Positions 1 through 7,893 are shown, counted from the stretch's first letter. The stretch: DNA of 64,000 nucleotides from Desulfovibrio sp. Fe33 (GCF_028532725.1 NZ_JAQKGU010000001.1:372001-436000); one strand, 5' to 3'. Made by a program: numbers and translations. The notes: a model not told the origin generated them from the sequence alone.

Positions 1-512
1 CCTGCCCGGCGCGGATCATCTACGCCAACTCCGGGTCCATCACCGCCTCCATCGGCGTCATGGCCGAGTTCGTCACCGTGGCCGACGCCATGGAAAAATT
101 CGGCATCAAGCCGGAGGTCCTCACCACCGGCAAGTACAAGGCCGCGGGCACCCCCCTGCGGAACCTGACCGATGCGCAGCGCGAACAGATGCTCGACCTC
201 ATGCACGACCTCCACGACCAGTTCGTGGATCACGTGGCCGAGGCGCGCGGCATGGATCGCGCCCGGGTCGCCGCCATTGCCGACGGACGGGCCGTCACCG
301 GCCGTCAGGCCCTTTCCCTGGGACTTGTGGACCGCATCGGCACCCAGTCGGACGCCATCGCCGAGCTCAAGCGGGAATCGGGCATAGAAGGCCGCGCCGC
401 GCTCGTGGAAGGTCCCGTCACCAAACAGTCGTTTGTCCGGGAGCTTATGGGCGCGCTCAAGATCGATCTCACCTCCAGCCTTCATCAGGGCTGGACCTTC
501 TTCTATAAATAA
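1..512 (+). CDS. sppA: Signal peptide peptidase SppA-type serine protease, C-terminal part (cut by window start)
   Basis: The frame is open from base 3 and ends at TAA 510-512, so this is the 3' end of a gene that begins outside the window. The first residues read CPARIIYANSGSITASIGVM, which matches the stretch just after the catalytic serine loop of S49 family peptidases (typically ...I.ANP.TITGSIGV). The following part has the family pattern EVLTTGKYKAAGTPLRNLT and VTGRQALSLGLVDRIGT. The family cleaves residual signal peptides in the inner membrane. The ATG at 60 is internal, not a start. The catalytic Ser and any membrane anchor are off-window, so activity cannot be judged. Confidence 0.9.
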   Translation, partial: CPARIIYANSGSITASIGVMAEFVTVADAMEKFGIKPEVLTTGKYKAAGTPLRNLTDAQREQMLDLMHDLHDQFVDHVAEARGMDRARVAAIADGRAVTGRQALSLGLVDRIGTQSDAIAELKRESGIEGRAALVEGPVTKQSFVRELMGALKIDLTSSLHQGWTFFYK

Positions 513-532
513 GCGTTTTCCCGACAGGGAAG

Positions 533-1525
533 TCAGGCTCGGAAGGGCCGGTCTCCGCAGGGAACGAGTCCGTTTTCGGTTTGCCACAGGCAACCGCATC
601 CCGGGTTGCGCCGCATGAACGCCGATCCCTTTTCCTTGCCCATGGCGAACAGGGCCGTCGCCAGCGCGTCCGTCTGGACGCAGGTGGGCGCGATCACCGT
701 GACGGCGCGTACCGGCGGTTCGGCGGGGTCGGTTCGGACAAGATGGTCGTATCCCTTGGACGCCCGACTTTCATAGTTGCCGGAAGTCGCGACCGCGCCG
801 GAGCACAGGCGGAAGGTCGACAGGTTCCGGGCCGGGTCGGCCGCGTTTTGGATGCCTACCATCCATCCCGCGGTATTGTCCGGGCCGGTTCGCATGTCGC
901 CGCCCGCATTGACCAGAAAATCGGCTATGCCGCTTTTTTCCAGTTCCCGCGCCGCGATGTCCACAATGCGTCCCTTGGCGATGCCGTCCAGCGAGACGCC
1001 CATACCCGTGCGCGTTAGCCGGATGGTGGTGCCGGTCATGACGATGCCGTCGGGGGAAGCCAGGACGCCTAGGTCGCGCCGCACTGGGGCAGGAAGGTCC
1101 TCGATGGATCGCGCGCCGTGGGCGGCGAGGGCTTCGAGAACAGGAGCGGTGGCGGGATTGAATCCGTTTCCGGACCGTTTCGATAAGAGGATGGCGTCGC
1201 CCAGCAGTTCGGCCACCGGGCCTGGAGCCTCCCGCAACACGCCTTGGGCATTGAGCACTCCCAGCGGGCTGGAGCCGCCGCGTCTCGTGAACAGGGTTTC
1301 GGCCCTGCCCATGGCCGCAAAGGCGCGTTCCACGGCCTCGTCCGCCAGGGCGCGGCTTGCATTGCGGACGGAAATGGTCGCATAGGTGCCCATCATCAGC
1401 CGTGTTTCGGTGCGTTCGGGAAGCTCCCGTCCGAGGACCGCGCCGGTCAGTCCGGCAAAGGGGGCGGCGCAGGCGATTGCGCCGAACGCGCCCAGGGCTC
1501 CGAGAAATACGCGTCTGCTAACCAT
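533..1525 (-). CDS. apbE: ApbE-family FAD:protein FMN transferase (flavinyltransferase)
   Basis: 330 aa. The family uses Mg2+ and FAD to attach FMN covalently to a Thr of periplasmic FMN-binding domains. Visible family marks are RLMMGTYATISV near residue 42, NAGGDMRTGPDN near 205, and QTDALATALFAMG near 285, where the Asp and Thr are the usual Mg ligands. The N-terminus SRRVFLGALGAFGAIACAA is a Tat-like signal, so export is expected. It is the last gene of the minus-strand rdh operon and overlaps the preceding 82-aa gene by 8 bp. Its likely substrate is the FMN-binding domain of the RdhC-like protein two genes upstream (motif DAVTGATLSS). The partner assignment is inference from context. Confidence 0.93.
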   Translation of the reverse strand: MVSRRVFLGALGAFGAIACAAPFAGLTGAVLGRELPERTETRLMMGTYATISVRNASRALADEAVERAFAAMGRAETLFTRRGGSSPLGVLNAQGVLREAPGPVAELLGDAILLSKRSGNGFNPATAPVLEALAAHGARSIEDLPAPVRRDLGVLASPDGIVMTGTTIRLTRTGMGVSLDGIAKGRIVDIAARELEKSGIADFLVNAGGDMRTGPDNTAGWMVGIQNAADPARNLSTFRLCSGAVATSGNYESRASKGYDHLVRTDPAEPPVRAVTVIAPTCVQTDALATALFAMGKEKGSAFMRRNPGCGCLWQTENGLVPCGDRPFRA

Positions 1526-1766
1526 CGAGATCGGTCTCCTTCAAGATGTCGTCCAAATTGAATTCCTGGCTTTTTTCCGGTGAGGATTCGGATGGAATCC
1601 CCTGCGCGTTCGCCGGGGCGTCCGACGCGGATTCGATGCCGCGCACGTAGCGCACGGAAGCCAGGTCCCGCTCCGCGCCTTCCTTGATCTGGCTCGTCAG
1701 CTCGAAGCCGCAGAGGCCGACAAAGGCGATGAAAAGCGCCAAGGTGAATATTTTTTTGAAGGTCAT
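1518..1766 (-). CDS. Small membrane-anchored protein of the rdh operon, function unknown
   Basis: 82 aa from ATG at 1766. A short basic start (MTFKK) is followed by one hydrophobic helix (residues 6-22) and then a hydrophilic, acidic tail ending ILKETDLDG. It is therefore probably a single-pass membrane protein or a protein with an uncleaved signal anchor. It overlaps rdhC by 4 bp (ATGA) and apbE by 8 bp, which indicates translational coupling within the operon. I do not recognise the family. Its position between a flavinylated membrane protein and its flavinyltransferase suggests an accessory or structural subunit of the RdhC complex. That is inference only. Confidence 0.8.
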   Translation of the reverse strand: MTFKKIFTLALFIAFVGLCGFELTSQIKEGAERDLASVRYVRGIESASDAPANAQGIPSESSPEKSQEFNLDDILKETDLDG

Positions 1767-2905
1767 GACTGTTTCTCCTTCTTCCATCCGTGAGTGAGCC
1801 AGTTGCGCATGAAGGCGAGGTAGTCGAAAACGGGCGTGGCCGGACACAGGAGCGCGCACCAGGGCCGTTTGACCACCAGCGACGCCACCAGGATCAGCAC
1901 GGTGAGGGCGAAAATCGCCGCGGAGCCGATGAAGGAAAAGGCCATTCCGAAGGGCGTGTATTCGGCGTCGGAAGGGTTGCGGAAATAGAGCGCGGCACTC
2001 AGGGCCGTCAGGGCAAACCCTCGGGAAACCCATTTCATCCAGGCCGTTCTTTCGGGCGGAGTCCTTTTGGTGATCCTGCCCAGTCCCTCCTGTAGGCCGC
2101 CGAAGGGGCAGATCATGGCGCAGTACAGGTTTTTCTTCGTGAGGAAGAACACGGCGAAGGCCAGGACGAGGCAGAGCAATGCCGTGTAGGAAGCCAACCC
2201 CTTGGCCCAGAATCCGGCCAGGAGCAGGACGAGTGAGGCGAGGGAAGGCTGGGTTCCGTACAGGAAGCCGAGTATCGCCGTGGCCGCAGCCAGCAGGCCC
2301 AGCCGGGCGTATGTCTTGTTCCAGCGGAAGAAGCGGCTGGAAATGAGGAGCGCGGCGAGGAACAGGGCGATCGTCAGGCCCGCCTTGAGTATCTCGTCAG
2401 GGGAAACGGCGGTCGGGCCGTCGCTCCCGGCGGTTCCCCGGATGCGCGCGACGGCTTTGTTGGCGGCCTTTATCATGGCCGTGGAGGAGAGGGTCGCGCC
2501 GGTGACGGCGTCCACCTTGGGCGGTTTCGCCGCGTCCGCGCCGAGGAAGGCGTCCAGCACGCCCGCGTCCAGCACGCGGCTGACGTAGGTGGTGGTGTCG
2601 GTGGTGTCGACGAGGGCGATACGCTCTATCACCCCGGACGAGTTCATGACCACGGCGACCTGGAGCGGGCCGCCGTATCCGGGATGCTCGGCCACGGCGA
2701 TGCAGAGCTTGTCCCCGGCGTCTCCGCGGCGGTGCCCCTCGTAGACCGAAGGGCCGATCTGCCTGACGCCGACGATTTCCTCGGATATGTTGCCGATGCG
2801 TTCTAGGGTCGCCCCTTTAGAGCGCACTCCGCCCGCGACCCATGCGGCGAGCAGGATGATGAGGGCGGCGATGGCCGATATTCGTTCGACGGTCTTTCCG
2901 GACAA
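1763..2905 (-). CDS. rdhC: RdhC/NosR-like membrane flavoprotein with FMN-binding domain and CxxxCP motifs
   Basis: 380 aa. An N-terminal membrane helix (about 8-27) precedes a periplasmic FMN-binding domain. Its covalent flavinylation motif DAVTGATLSS lies near residues 131-140, and the Thr of GAT is the usual FMN acceptor. About five further hydrophobic helices follow from residue 165. They carry two CxxxCP motifs, CAMICPFG near 264 and CALLCP near 348, as in NosR and PceC/RdhC proteins. In known rdh clusters RdhC is a membrane-bound flavoprotein proposed to pass electrons from menaquinol toward RdhA. It follows rdhB by 67 bp and overlaps the next gene. A NosR or RnfG-type paralogue is the alternative, but the rdhAB neighbours favour RdhC. 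Confidence 0.88.
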   Translation of the reverse strand: MSGKTVERISAIAALIILLAAWVAGGVRSKGATLERIGNISEEIVGVRQIGPSVYEGHRRGDAGDKLCIAVAEHPGYGGPLQVAVVMNSSGVIERIALVDTTDTTTYVSRVLDAGVLDAFLGADAAKPPKVDAVTGATLSSTAMIKAANKAVARIRGTAGSDGPTAVSPDEILKAGLTIALFLAALLISSRFFRWNKTYARLGLLAAATAILGFLYGTQPSLASLVLLLAGFWAKGLASYTALLCLVLAFAVFFLTKKNLYCAMICPFGGLQEGLGRITKRTPPERTAWMKWVSRGFALTALSAALYFRNPSDAEYTPFGMAFSFIGSAAIFALTVLILVASLVVKRPWCALLCPATPVFDYLAFMRNWLTHGWKKEKQS

Positions 2906-2972
2906 ACTCGCGTCTCCTTGGAAAAATGTCGGCGGCCCGCACGAGGGGCGGGCCGCCGGTTGTGATCTTGTC

Positions 2973-3281
2973 TTAGCCCTGGGTGGGCTTTTTCATGACG
3001 AACAGGCGAACGGCGATGGCCAGGCAAATGACCACCGGCAGGCCGAGCACGCCGATGAAGTACCATCCTGCGATGGATTCGAACTCGCCCATGAGGGTCG
3101 TGCCGCCCGCGACGACGGCGCACAGGGAGGCGAAGCCTGCGTAGAGCAGGGCCACCTGCCACCAGACCGGCTTGCGGCCGCGGGATTTGAGCCATTCCAC
3201 AAGTCCCATGACGATCAGGACCTGCAACGCGCCCATGACCATCCAGAATATGTAGTTGAGCATCGTGGTTCCGGGAAACAT
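2973..3281 (-). CDS. rdhB: RdhB-like membrane anchor of the reductive dehalogenase
   Basis: 102 aa with three hydrophobic segments (about residues 8-26, 40-60 and 72-95). The length and topology are typical of RdhB/PceB anchors. A conserved-looking Glu in the second loop (LMGEFESIAGWYFIG) matches the position where such anchors carry acidic residues. The start is ATG at 3281, preceded on the coding strand by AAGGAGT at good spacing. It lies 42 bp downstream of rdhA in the same operon. The protein would hold exported RdhA on the outer face of the cytoplasmic membrane. RdhB sequences are poorly conserved, so the call rests on topology plus position. Confidence 0.85.
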   Translation of the reverse strand: MFPGTTMLNYIFWMVMGALQVLIVMGLVEWLKSRGRKPVWWQVALLYAGFASLCAVVAGGTTLMGEFESIAGWYFIGVLGLPVVICLAIAVRLFVMKKPTQG

Positions 3282-3323
3282 ATTTTGACTCCTTGTTGAT
3301 TTCGTCCGATGGAAGGCCGTCGC

Positions 3324-4988
3324 CTATTCCATCCCGTGGTATTCCCAATCCTTTTCGATTTCGAGGAAGTTTTCGGGCCGCATCCACCACGGCGGATTGT
3401 GGTAGGAAGCTTCCTTGCCGCCGTCCCAGTCGGAGCGGTAGTCCTCGGCCTCGTGGAACTTGAAGAAGTTCTTCTGCATGGTCAGCAATCCCTGGGAAAC
3501 GAGCCCTGTGGGGTCGCGGGGTTCCGCCTCGCGGGAGATGGCGTGAATCCACGTGTTCTTGCGCGAATAGGGGCAGACGCCGATGCAGACGCGGCAGCCG
3601 AGGCCGTCCTGGGTGGGGCCGCTGGCCCACTGCTGGTAACATTTCTCTTCGTTCAGCTTCCAACGCTTGAAGCCGCGCACCACGGTCTGGGGTTCGTCGT
3701 CGAAGGAGATGGCCCCGGACGGGCATTGTTCGGCGCAGATCTTACACTTCTTGCAGAAGTCGGCCATCTTGACGTCGATCGGCTTGTCGTACTCGAATTC
3801 GATGTTGGTCACGATGGCGGCCGGACGGAAGTTCGAGCCCAGCTCCGGCACCATGACCACGCCCGCGCGGCTGTACTGGCCGAGTCCGGCGAGTTGCACG
3901 TAGGGGCTCATCATGATCTCGTAGTTGGAACCCGGGAACTGCGCCCGCGCCGGGTATCCGAGCTCGCGGATGAACCGTTCCATGAGGCTCGCCGCGCACC
4001 GGGAGCGGAAGTACGCGTCGAACGAGGTGGAGTAGCCGATGGCTGAATAGGTGCCGTCCCAGTTCATGGGCACGCCGAAGATGATGATGGACTTCCAGTG
4101 CTCGGGCACCTTGTCGCCCCAGGTGTAGTGCCCCTTGTCCGGCATACCGCGCATGAGGCCCTTGAACATGAAGCGCGGGTCGAACTTGGTGATGCCCACC
4201 AGGGACATGCCGAACTGGTGCGCGACGCGCTTGATGAGCACGGACGCGTGCTTCGGCGACTTGAATTCCAGCGGCTTTTCCCGCCAGATGCCCCGGAAAT
4301 CCCAGTCCTCGGGCGGAATGGGCTTGCCGGTGCGCATGTGCTCGTCATGCGGGTCCTCCGGAATGCGCTGGACGTGGCCGGGCAGCTCCATGCCGCCGAG
4401 CCGCAGGGCCATGTTGTAGGCTCCGGCCAGGGCGTACCGCTTGTTCTTGTCCTTCTTCCATGCCTCCGCCCGCTTGACGTTGCGCTTGAGGGTTTCGAGC
4501 ATGATCTCCAACTCGCCGGGGCGCGCGCGGTAGTGGTCGCCGACCGGTCCGGGCAGCGCCTCCACGCCCATGTCCGGCGTCCATTTGCCGCTCTTGATGA
4601 TGTCCACCAGCGCCCGCAGACGCAGGAAGAGATACTCGGTCCATTCGGGCCGCTCCACCTTGCCCACCGGCTCCATCATGACCGGCACGTCGCAGCGGAA
4701 CGGCTCGCGGTTGAAGAACTGGTCGCCGCCCTGGTAAGTGCGCCCATAGCCGGTGTAGGCGTCGTCGGAGCGGCCCACGGCAAACCCCGCGCCCGCTGCT
4801 CCGGCCATGGTGGCCGCGGCAGCCGCCACGCCGCCGAATTTCAGGAAGTTGCGGCGGGAGACTCCCTTCTTCTCCCCGCCGGGCTCTCCGGCGTCGTTTC
4901 TGTTTTCCCCGGCTTCCGCGTCGGCGGTGTCCGTCACGCGGTTTTTCGGGTCGTTGATGATATCCAATGCGTTTTGCTCATTTGCCAT
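3324..4988 (-). CDS. rdhA: Reductive dehalogenase catalytic subunit (Tat-exported corrinoid/iron-sulfur enzyme)
   Basis: 554 aa from ATG 4988, which has AGGAGG just upstream; a TTG at 5006 lies inside that ribosome binding site and was not used. The Tat motif SRRNFLK sits at residues 44-50, followed by an Ala/Gly-rich helix. The family domain follows, with two ferredoxin motifs: CKKCKICAEQCP at about 412-423, and Cys 450 plus CRVCIGVCP at 465-473 (C-x14-CxxCxxxCP). This is the arrangement of respiratory RdhA, which removes halide from organohalides using a corrinoid. Oddities are a 43-residue acidic n-region before the twin arginines, and AGLGQYSRAG where many family members have AGLGE-x-GR-x-G. 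The substrate cannot be predicted. QueG is a distant relative but lacks Tat export and rdhBC neighbours. Confidence 0.94.
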   Translation of the reverse strand: MANEQNALDIINDPKNRVTDTADAEAGENRNDAGEPGGEKKGVSRRNFLKFGGVAAAAATMAGAAGAGFAVGRSDDAYTGYGRTYQGGDQFFNREPFRCDVPVMMEPVGKVERPEWTEYLFLRLRALVDIIKSGKWTPDMGVEALPGPVGDHYRARPGELEIMLETLKRNVKRAEAWKKDKNKRYALAGAYNMALRLGGMELPGHVQRIPEDPHDEHMRTGKPIPPEDWDFRGIWREKPLEFKSPKHASVLIKRVAHQFGMSLVGITKFDPRFMFKGLMRGMPDKGHYTWGDKVPEHWKSIIIFGVPMNWDGTYSAIGYSTSFDAYFRSRCAASLMERFIRELGYPARAQFPGSNYEIMMSPYVQLAGLGQYSRAGVVMVPELGSNFRPAAIVTNIEFEYDKPIDVKMADFCKKCKICAEQCPSGAISFDDEPQTVVRGFKRWKLNEEKCYQQWASGPTQDGLGCRVCIGVCPYSRKNTWIHAISREAEPRDPTGLVSQGLLTMQKNFFKFHEAEDYRSDWDGGKEASYHNPPWWMRPENFLEIEKDWEYHGME

Positions 4989-5036
4989 GTCGTACCTCCT
5001 GGGCAAAATGAAGTCGGTATCTCTGTGTTTGTATTT

Positions 5037-5930
5037 CTATTGTTGTTCCGGGAGCAGTTCGAGGAATTCCGCGTCCATCCCCCGGAGATGGTCGGCTATG
5101 GTTTTTGCGTATATCTCCGCCTGGTCGCTGCCTAGTTCGGCCAGATTCCTGGAGCGGAGGTGCAGGTATTCGCGGGCGTCGAAATCGAGTTCGGCCATGC
5201 CGAGGTGGCACAATGCGGCCTTCTCGCCCTGGCCCAGGGCCAGGAGCACGTCGCCCTTGACTCGCAGGGCTAGGTATTCGGCCCCGCCGCCCCCGGCGAT
5301 GAGCGTGTCGCAGGCGGTCAGCGCCTCCGCGTATTCCTTTGTCTCGTAGAGGCAGATGGCCAGCCCCCGGATGGATTCCGTGTGGTCGGGCATGATCTCC
5401 AGGGCGCGCCTGAAATGGGGGACGCCCTGCTCGAACCGGCCGAGCCGTACCAGGCATTCCCCGGCCCAGAAGTCCGGCCCCATGACGCCCGGCGCGGCCT
5501 CGGCGCTCCGTTCGAAGTAGGGCAAGGCCTCCTCGAACTTGTCCTGCATGGCGCAGCACAGCCCCGCGTGGTGCAGCGCGCCCGCATGGGCGGGATCGAT
5601 TTCGAGAATCTCACGGAACAAATCCAGACCGCGGACGTAGTTGCGGGCGTAAAGCGCGAGATTGGCCAGGTTGAAGCGCGGGTTGACGCTTTTCGGGTCG
5701 CGCTCGATGGCGGAGCGGAAGGCCCTTTCCGCCTCGGCGGGTTGTTCCAATTGCAGCAGGGCCAGGCCGAGTTCGTTATGCGCCTTGGCCTGCGTCGCGG
5801 ACGGCATGTCGTCCGAAGCCAGGGCGTCGGTCAGGTATGCCGCCAATCCGGCATAGTCCCGCTCCGTCTTGAAGGCCCGGACGGCCTCTCCGAATCGTTG
5901 TTCGCCTATAAAATGTTGAAGTGCTTGCAT
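5037..5930 (-). CDS. TPR-repeat protein, first gene of the rdh operon
   Basis: 297 aa composed almost wholly of tetratricopeptide repeats. Units such as AKAHNELGLALLQLEQPAEAERAFRSAIERDP and NPRFNLANLALYARNYVRGLDLFREILEIDP begin near residue 46, with about six in all. There is no signal peptide or membrane helix, so it is probably cytoplasmic. The ATG at 5930 has GAGGAA upstream. It lies 48 bp before rdhA and would be the first gene transcribed from the sigma-54 promoter at 5955-5969. TPR proteins mediate protein-protein contacts. A role in folding, cofactor loading or Tat escort of RdhA (as PceT does elsewhere) is a reasonable guess but unproven. Confidence 0.85.
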   Translation of the reverse strand: MQALQHFIGEQRFGEAVRAFKTERDYAGLAAYLTDALASDDMPSATQAKAHNELGLALLQLEQPAEAERAFRSAIERDPKSVNPRFNLANLALYARNYVRGLDLFREILEIDPAHAGALHHAGLCCAMQDKFEEALPYFERSAEAAPGVMGPDFWAGECLVRLGRFEQGVPHFRRALEIMPDHTESIRGLAICLYETKEYAEALTACDTLIAGGGGAEYLALRVKGDVLLALGQGEKAALCHLGMAELDFDAREYLHLRSRNLAELGSDQAEIYAKTIADHLRGMDAEFLELLPEQQ

Positions 5931-5954
5931 TGTTTCCTCACTGTGAATGTATTA

Positions 5955-5969
5955 ACAAACAGTGTGCCA
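5955..5969 (-). promoter_or_regulatory. Candidate sigma-54 (-24/-12) promoter for the rdh operon
   Basis: Read on the minus strand the site is TGGCACACTGTTTGT. It matches TGGCAC-N5-TTGC at every fixed base except the last (T for C). The expected start of transcription, about 12 bp downstream, would fall near 5944 and leave a roughly 14-nt leader that still contains the GAGGAA ribosome binding site of the TPR gene. The gene on the other side of this gap encodes a sigma-54 activator, which supports the call. Confidence 0.72.
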
Positions 5970-5974
5970 TAAAA

Positions 5975-5991
5975 TATAATTAGTAATTATA
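5975..5991. promoter_or_regulatory. Palindrome upstream of the rdh promoter, possible activator site
   Basis: TATAATTAGTAATTATA is an inverted repeat with perfect 8-bp arms around one central base. It lies just upstream of the -24 element of the rdh promoter. It is AT-rich in an otherwise GC-rich genome, so it could also be an IHF-like or promoter-opening sequence. The protein that binds it is not known. Confidence 0.4.
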
Positions 5992-5992
5992 A

Positions 5993-6061
5993 TGTGTTAT
6001 GAATACGACAAGCCGCGGATATATGCTGTTCCGTGGAATATGACGATTTGTATTGTGTTAT
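5993..6061 (+). promoter_or_regulatory. Pair of direct repeats in the rdh divergent region, candidate upstream activator sites
   Basis: The 8-mer TGTGTTAT occurs at 5993-6000 and again at 6054-6061, with flanks AA and AT, 61 bp apart. Enhancer sites for sigma-54 activators often come in pairs at such distances upstream of the promoter. The second copy overlaps a possible sigma-70 promoter of the activator gene (TTGTGT 6053-6058, 17 bp, TTATAT 6076-6081), so it could also give autoregulation. This is inference from position. Confidence 0.35.
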
Positions 6062-6123
6062 TTCGCGTCAATACGTTATATTAAACGCATACGTGATCTA
6101 TTGTTCACAAAGGAGAATCTGTA

Positions 6124-7794
6124 GTGGTTTGGACCAATTCCGACGATCTCGACTTTCTTCGCAAGACGATGGACTGCATGGCCGGGAGCTTGAATCTTCC
6201 GGAAGCCCTGGTGAATACCTTCGGCTATTTGCAGCGGCATTTCCCCATCGACGCCATATCGCTGCACCAGTATTCCGTGCCGTTGAAAAGCCTGAAGCTG
6301 TTCTTCCTGATAACCAAGGACAGGTTCCATTTCGTGGAAACGACGGTTCCCGTGGACGAGGCGCATATCCCCATACAGATCCTGCATCAAAGGGGGCTTG
6401 AGCTTTTCAAGTCGATTCCGTTGAACAGGGACAATGCGGTGACCTTCGCGCACAGCAAGGCGCTTGAGCCTTTTCTGCCCTACAAGGACCGCGCCTACCT
6501 CATCGCCATGATGCAGTCCGAGGAAGAGGTCATCGGCCACCTGTGCCTGATGGGCACGCATGTGGCCTGCTTCAACGAGGACCACCTGAAAAAGCTCTCC
6601 CTACTCGTCAAGCCGTTCACACTGGTCATGGCGAATCTGTTGAAGGGCAAGCGGAGCATCTATTTTCAGGAAAAACTGTATTCGGGCGGGGACCGGCCGG
6701 AAGAGGACTGCGGCCGTTTTCGGGACAAGCGCATCCTGGGCGAGCAGGCGGGGCTCAAGGCCACCATGGATACGGTCTACCAATTGCGCGGCAGCGAAAT
6801 CCCGGCGTTGATTCTCGGGGAAACGGGAACGGGCAAGGAGCTTATCGCCGACGTCATCCAGCGCATTTCGCCCCGCAAGGACAAGCCCTTCATCAAGGTC
6901 AACTGCGGCGCCATACCTGATACCCTCGTGGACAGCGAATTGTTCGGCTATGAGAAGGGCGCCTTCACGGGGGCCACCGCCTCACGGCCGGGCAAGTTCG
7001 AGCAGGCGCACGGCGGCACCCTGTTTCTGGATGAAATCGGCGAGTTGCCCATGTCGGTGCAGGTCCGCCTTCTGCGCGTGCTTCAGGACAACGTGGTGGT
7101 TCGGCTGGGCAGCACCCGCTCCATTGCGGTGGATGTCCGGATCATCGCGGCCACCAACAGGAACCTGGAGCAGATGATGCAGGAGGGCACGTTCCGGGAG
7201 GACCTCTATTACCGTCTTTACGTCTATCCCGTTCGGGTTCCGCCGCTCCGCGACCGGCCGCACGACCTGCCTGAACTGATTCATTTCTTCGCCCAGCGGG
7301 CCTACGCCAAGCTAGGGGTGAAGGGATATCCCGTCGTGCCCACCCAGACGCTCCAGCGGATGCTCCAGTACTCCTGGCCCGGCAACGTCCGGGAATTGGA
7401 AAACCTGGTCAAGCGGGGCGTCACTATGAATCCTGGCGCTCCCCTGCTCCTGGAAAAGCTCCTTCCTGAGGACGAGGGGTGGTACCTCACCCCGGAAGAG
7501 GAGCCGAGTTATTTCGAGAAAACCATCGATGCCCGCGTGCAGGCCGCGTTGGACAGGCACCTTGCTTCGATGCACGGCCTCAAGGGCAGGGACGTGCCGG
7601 GTGTTGTTCTCCCCGTCGAAGTCGGAATGCGCACCCTCGCCGAGACCGTCACGGAAGCCATTCGCGCGGCCCTTGAACGCGCGGGAGGCAAGATCAGCGG
7701 TCCCGGGGGAGCCGCCGAGCTGCTGGACGTCAACCCGAGTACGCTGCGCAGCAAGATGCGCAAGCTGGGGCTCACGGAAACGTCGTCGGAGTAG
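6124..7794 (+). CDS. Sigma-54-dependent transcriptional activator with N-terminal GAF-like sensor domain
   Basis: 556 aa from GTG 6124, with AAGGAG 8 bp upstream. Residues about 5-175 look like a GAF-type sensory domain. The AAA+ domain has Walker A GETGTGKE near 232, the sigma-54 contact loop GAFTGA near 278, and GGTLFLDEIGELP (Walker B). A C-terminal Fis-like helix-turn-helix (AAELLDVNPSTLRSKMRKLGL) ends the protein. There is no receiver domain, so control is probably by ligand binding to the GAF domain, as in NorR- or FhlA-type activators. It is transcribed divergently from the rdh operon, whose upstream region carries a -24/-12 promoter. It is therefore the likely regulator of dehalogenation, with the inducer unknown. 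Confidence 0.93.
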   Translation: MVWTNSDDLDFLRKTMDCMAGSLNLPEALVNTFGYLQRHFPIDAISLHQYSVPLKSLKLFFLITKDRFHFVETTVPVDEAHIPIQILHQRGLELFKSIPLNRDNAVTFAHSKALEPFLPYKDRAYLIAMMQSEEEVIGHLCLMGTHVACFNEDHLKKLSLLVKPFTLVMANLLKGKRSIYFQEKLYSGGDRPEEDCGRFRDKRILGEQAGLKATMDTVYQLRGSEIPALILGETGTGKELIADVIQRISPRKDKPFIKVNCGAIPDTLVDSELFGYEKGAFTGATASRPGKFEQAHGGTLFLDEIGELPMSVQVRLLRVLQDNVVVRLGSTRSIAVDVRIIAATNRNLEQMMQEGTFREDLYYRLYVYPVRVPPLRDRPHDLPELIHFFAQRAYAKLGVKGYPVVPTQTLQRMLQYSWPGNVRELENLVKRGVTMNPGAPLLLEKLLPEDEGWYLTPEEEPSYFEKTIDARVQAALDRHLASMHGLKGRDVPGVVLPVEVGMRTLAETVTEAIRAALERAGGKISGPGGAAELLDVNPSTLRSKMRKLGLTETSSE

Positions 7795-7893
7795 GCGCGG
7801 AAGCCTTTCGCTCCACCGACCGCGCAAACATCCCTGCATGGATTGCCCGCGAGGCGGTGTTGAGAAATCGGGAGATGGCGGTATCGAAAGAAA

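Noticed and set aside
4989-5006. TTG start giving a six-residue N-terminal extension of RdhA
   Set aside because: The TTG lies within the AGGAGG ribosome binding site of the ATG at 4988.
5931-6123. Cobalamin riboswitch upstream of the corrinoid-dependent dehalogenase
   Set aside because: The gap is only 193 bp and AT-rich, the predicted leader is about 14 nt, and no B12-box-like sequence was seen.
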